Assembly: GCA_030043175.1 (NCBI GenBank)
Contig: JASHYD010000555.1
Location: forward strand, 1-16,160
Direction: 5' to 3'
From: Xanthobacteraceae bacterium
GTDB lineage: Bacteria; Pseudomonadota; Alphaproteobacteria; Rhizobiales; Xanthobacteraceae
Length of the DNA: 16,160 bases
Positions 15,984 to 16,160 of the stretch are shown here, one piece after another. Position 1 is the first letter of the stretch. Each line of letters opens with the position of its first letter. A model generated the notes under the pieces. It was not told where the DNA came from. It made no database searches and saw only the letters and a list, made by a program, of their open reading frames with translations. Made by a program: the position numbers and the translations under genes.

Positions 15984-16160
15984 TTAATGACTTTGCGCTG
16001 TGTAGTTGCCGAACCTTAGCAAATTATCTTTCTGCTTCTCGTTGCGGGGCTTGAGCTTGAACAAGCGCGCCGCGGTGCCGCCGAGGATGTTGTGCTTGGC
16101 CTTCTCGGAGAGGAACGGCAGGTCCCAGACCGTCGACGGCAGGTCGAAATCCCAATGCGG
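15984..16160 (-). CDS. Amidohydrolase family protein, C-terminal part
   Basis: The last 58 codons of a minus-strand gene run in from the window edge and end in TAA at 15984-15986. The segment HWDFDLPSTVWDLPFL followed by KAKHNILGGTAARLFKL is typical of the amidohydrolase-2 family (metal-dependent hydrolases and decarboxylases with a TIM barrel), where N-I-L-G-x-T/N-A-x-R-L-F closes the domain. The metal-binding residues lie outside the window, so the substrate cannot be named. The end RFGNYTAQSH is duplicated as a remnant at 14103-14150. Confidence 0.85.
   Translation of the reverse strand, partial: PHWDFDLPSTVWDLPFLSEKAKHNILGGTAARLFKLKPRNEKQKDNLLRFGNYTAQSH

Overview
The window comes from a high-GC alphaproteobacterium of the Hyphomicrobiales, most likely the Bradyrhizobium/Rhodopseudomonas group. 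This is inferred from protein family types (DUF1178, DUF4167, a GAF-containing PtsP) and from the gene order lysC-ptsP-prfA-prmC-DUF4167. No database search was possible, so the genus is not fixed.

Positions 1 to about 11,740 are dense, intact housekeeping genes. The window opens in the last 80 codons of a nitrilase-type hydrolase, followed by a DUF1178 protein. Convergent to these is a minus-strand pair, ubiG (ubiquinone O-methyltransferase) and an EamA-type transporter. Divergent from ubiG are lysC (aspartate kinase), ptsP (enzyme I of the nitrogen PTS), prfA (release factor 1) and prmC (release factor glutamine methyltransferase). prfA and prmC overlap by 4 bases, and PrmC modifies the GGQ glutamine of the release factor. 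A 539-base spacer follows. Its second half folds into a run of hairpins directly upstream of a DUF4167 gene. A minus-strand methyltransferase then lies back to back with gloB (glyoxalase II), which overlaps a DUF985 cupin gene.

From about 11,740 to the end, coding density falls and the sequence looks accessory or eroding. It holds two small exported proteins on the minus strand. One is an arginine-rich protein built of 10- and 30-residue repeats, and the other appears decayed at its C-terminus. It also holds an orphan phbB (acetoacetyl-CoA reductase) and a Tat-exported, DsrE-like protein with a C-terminal CxxC, preceded by a CRP/FNR-type palindrome. A hairpin shared with a small convergent minus-strand frame that carries an early in-frame TGA comes next. 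The window closes in the C-terminus of an amidohydrolase. A second, isolated copy of that amidohydrolase tail sits 1.9 kb away on the same strand, so the DsrE-like gene lies between two homologous tails.

The items most worth a second look are the hairpin-rich leader of the DUF4167 gene, the repeat-built secreted protein, the Tat/DsrE-like gene with its palindrome, and the duplicated amidohydrolase tail.
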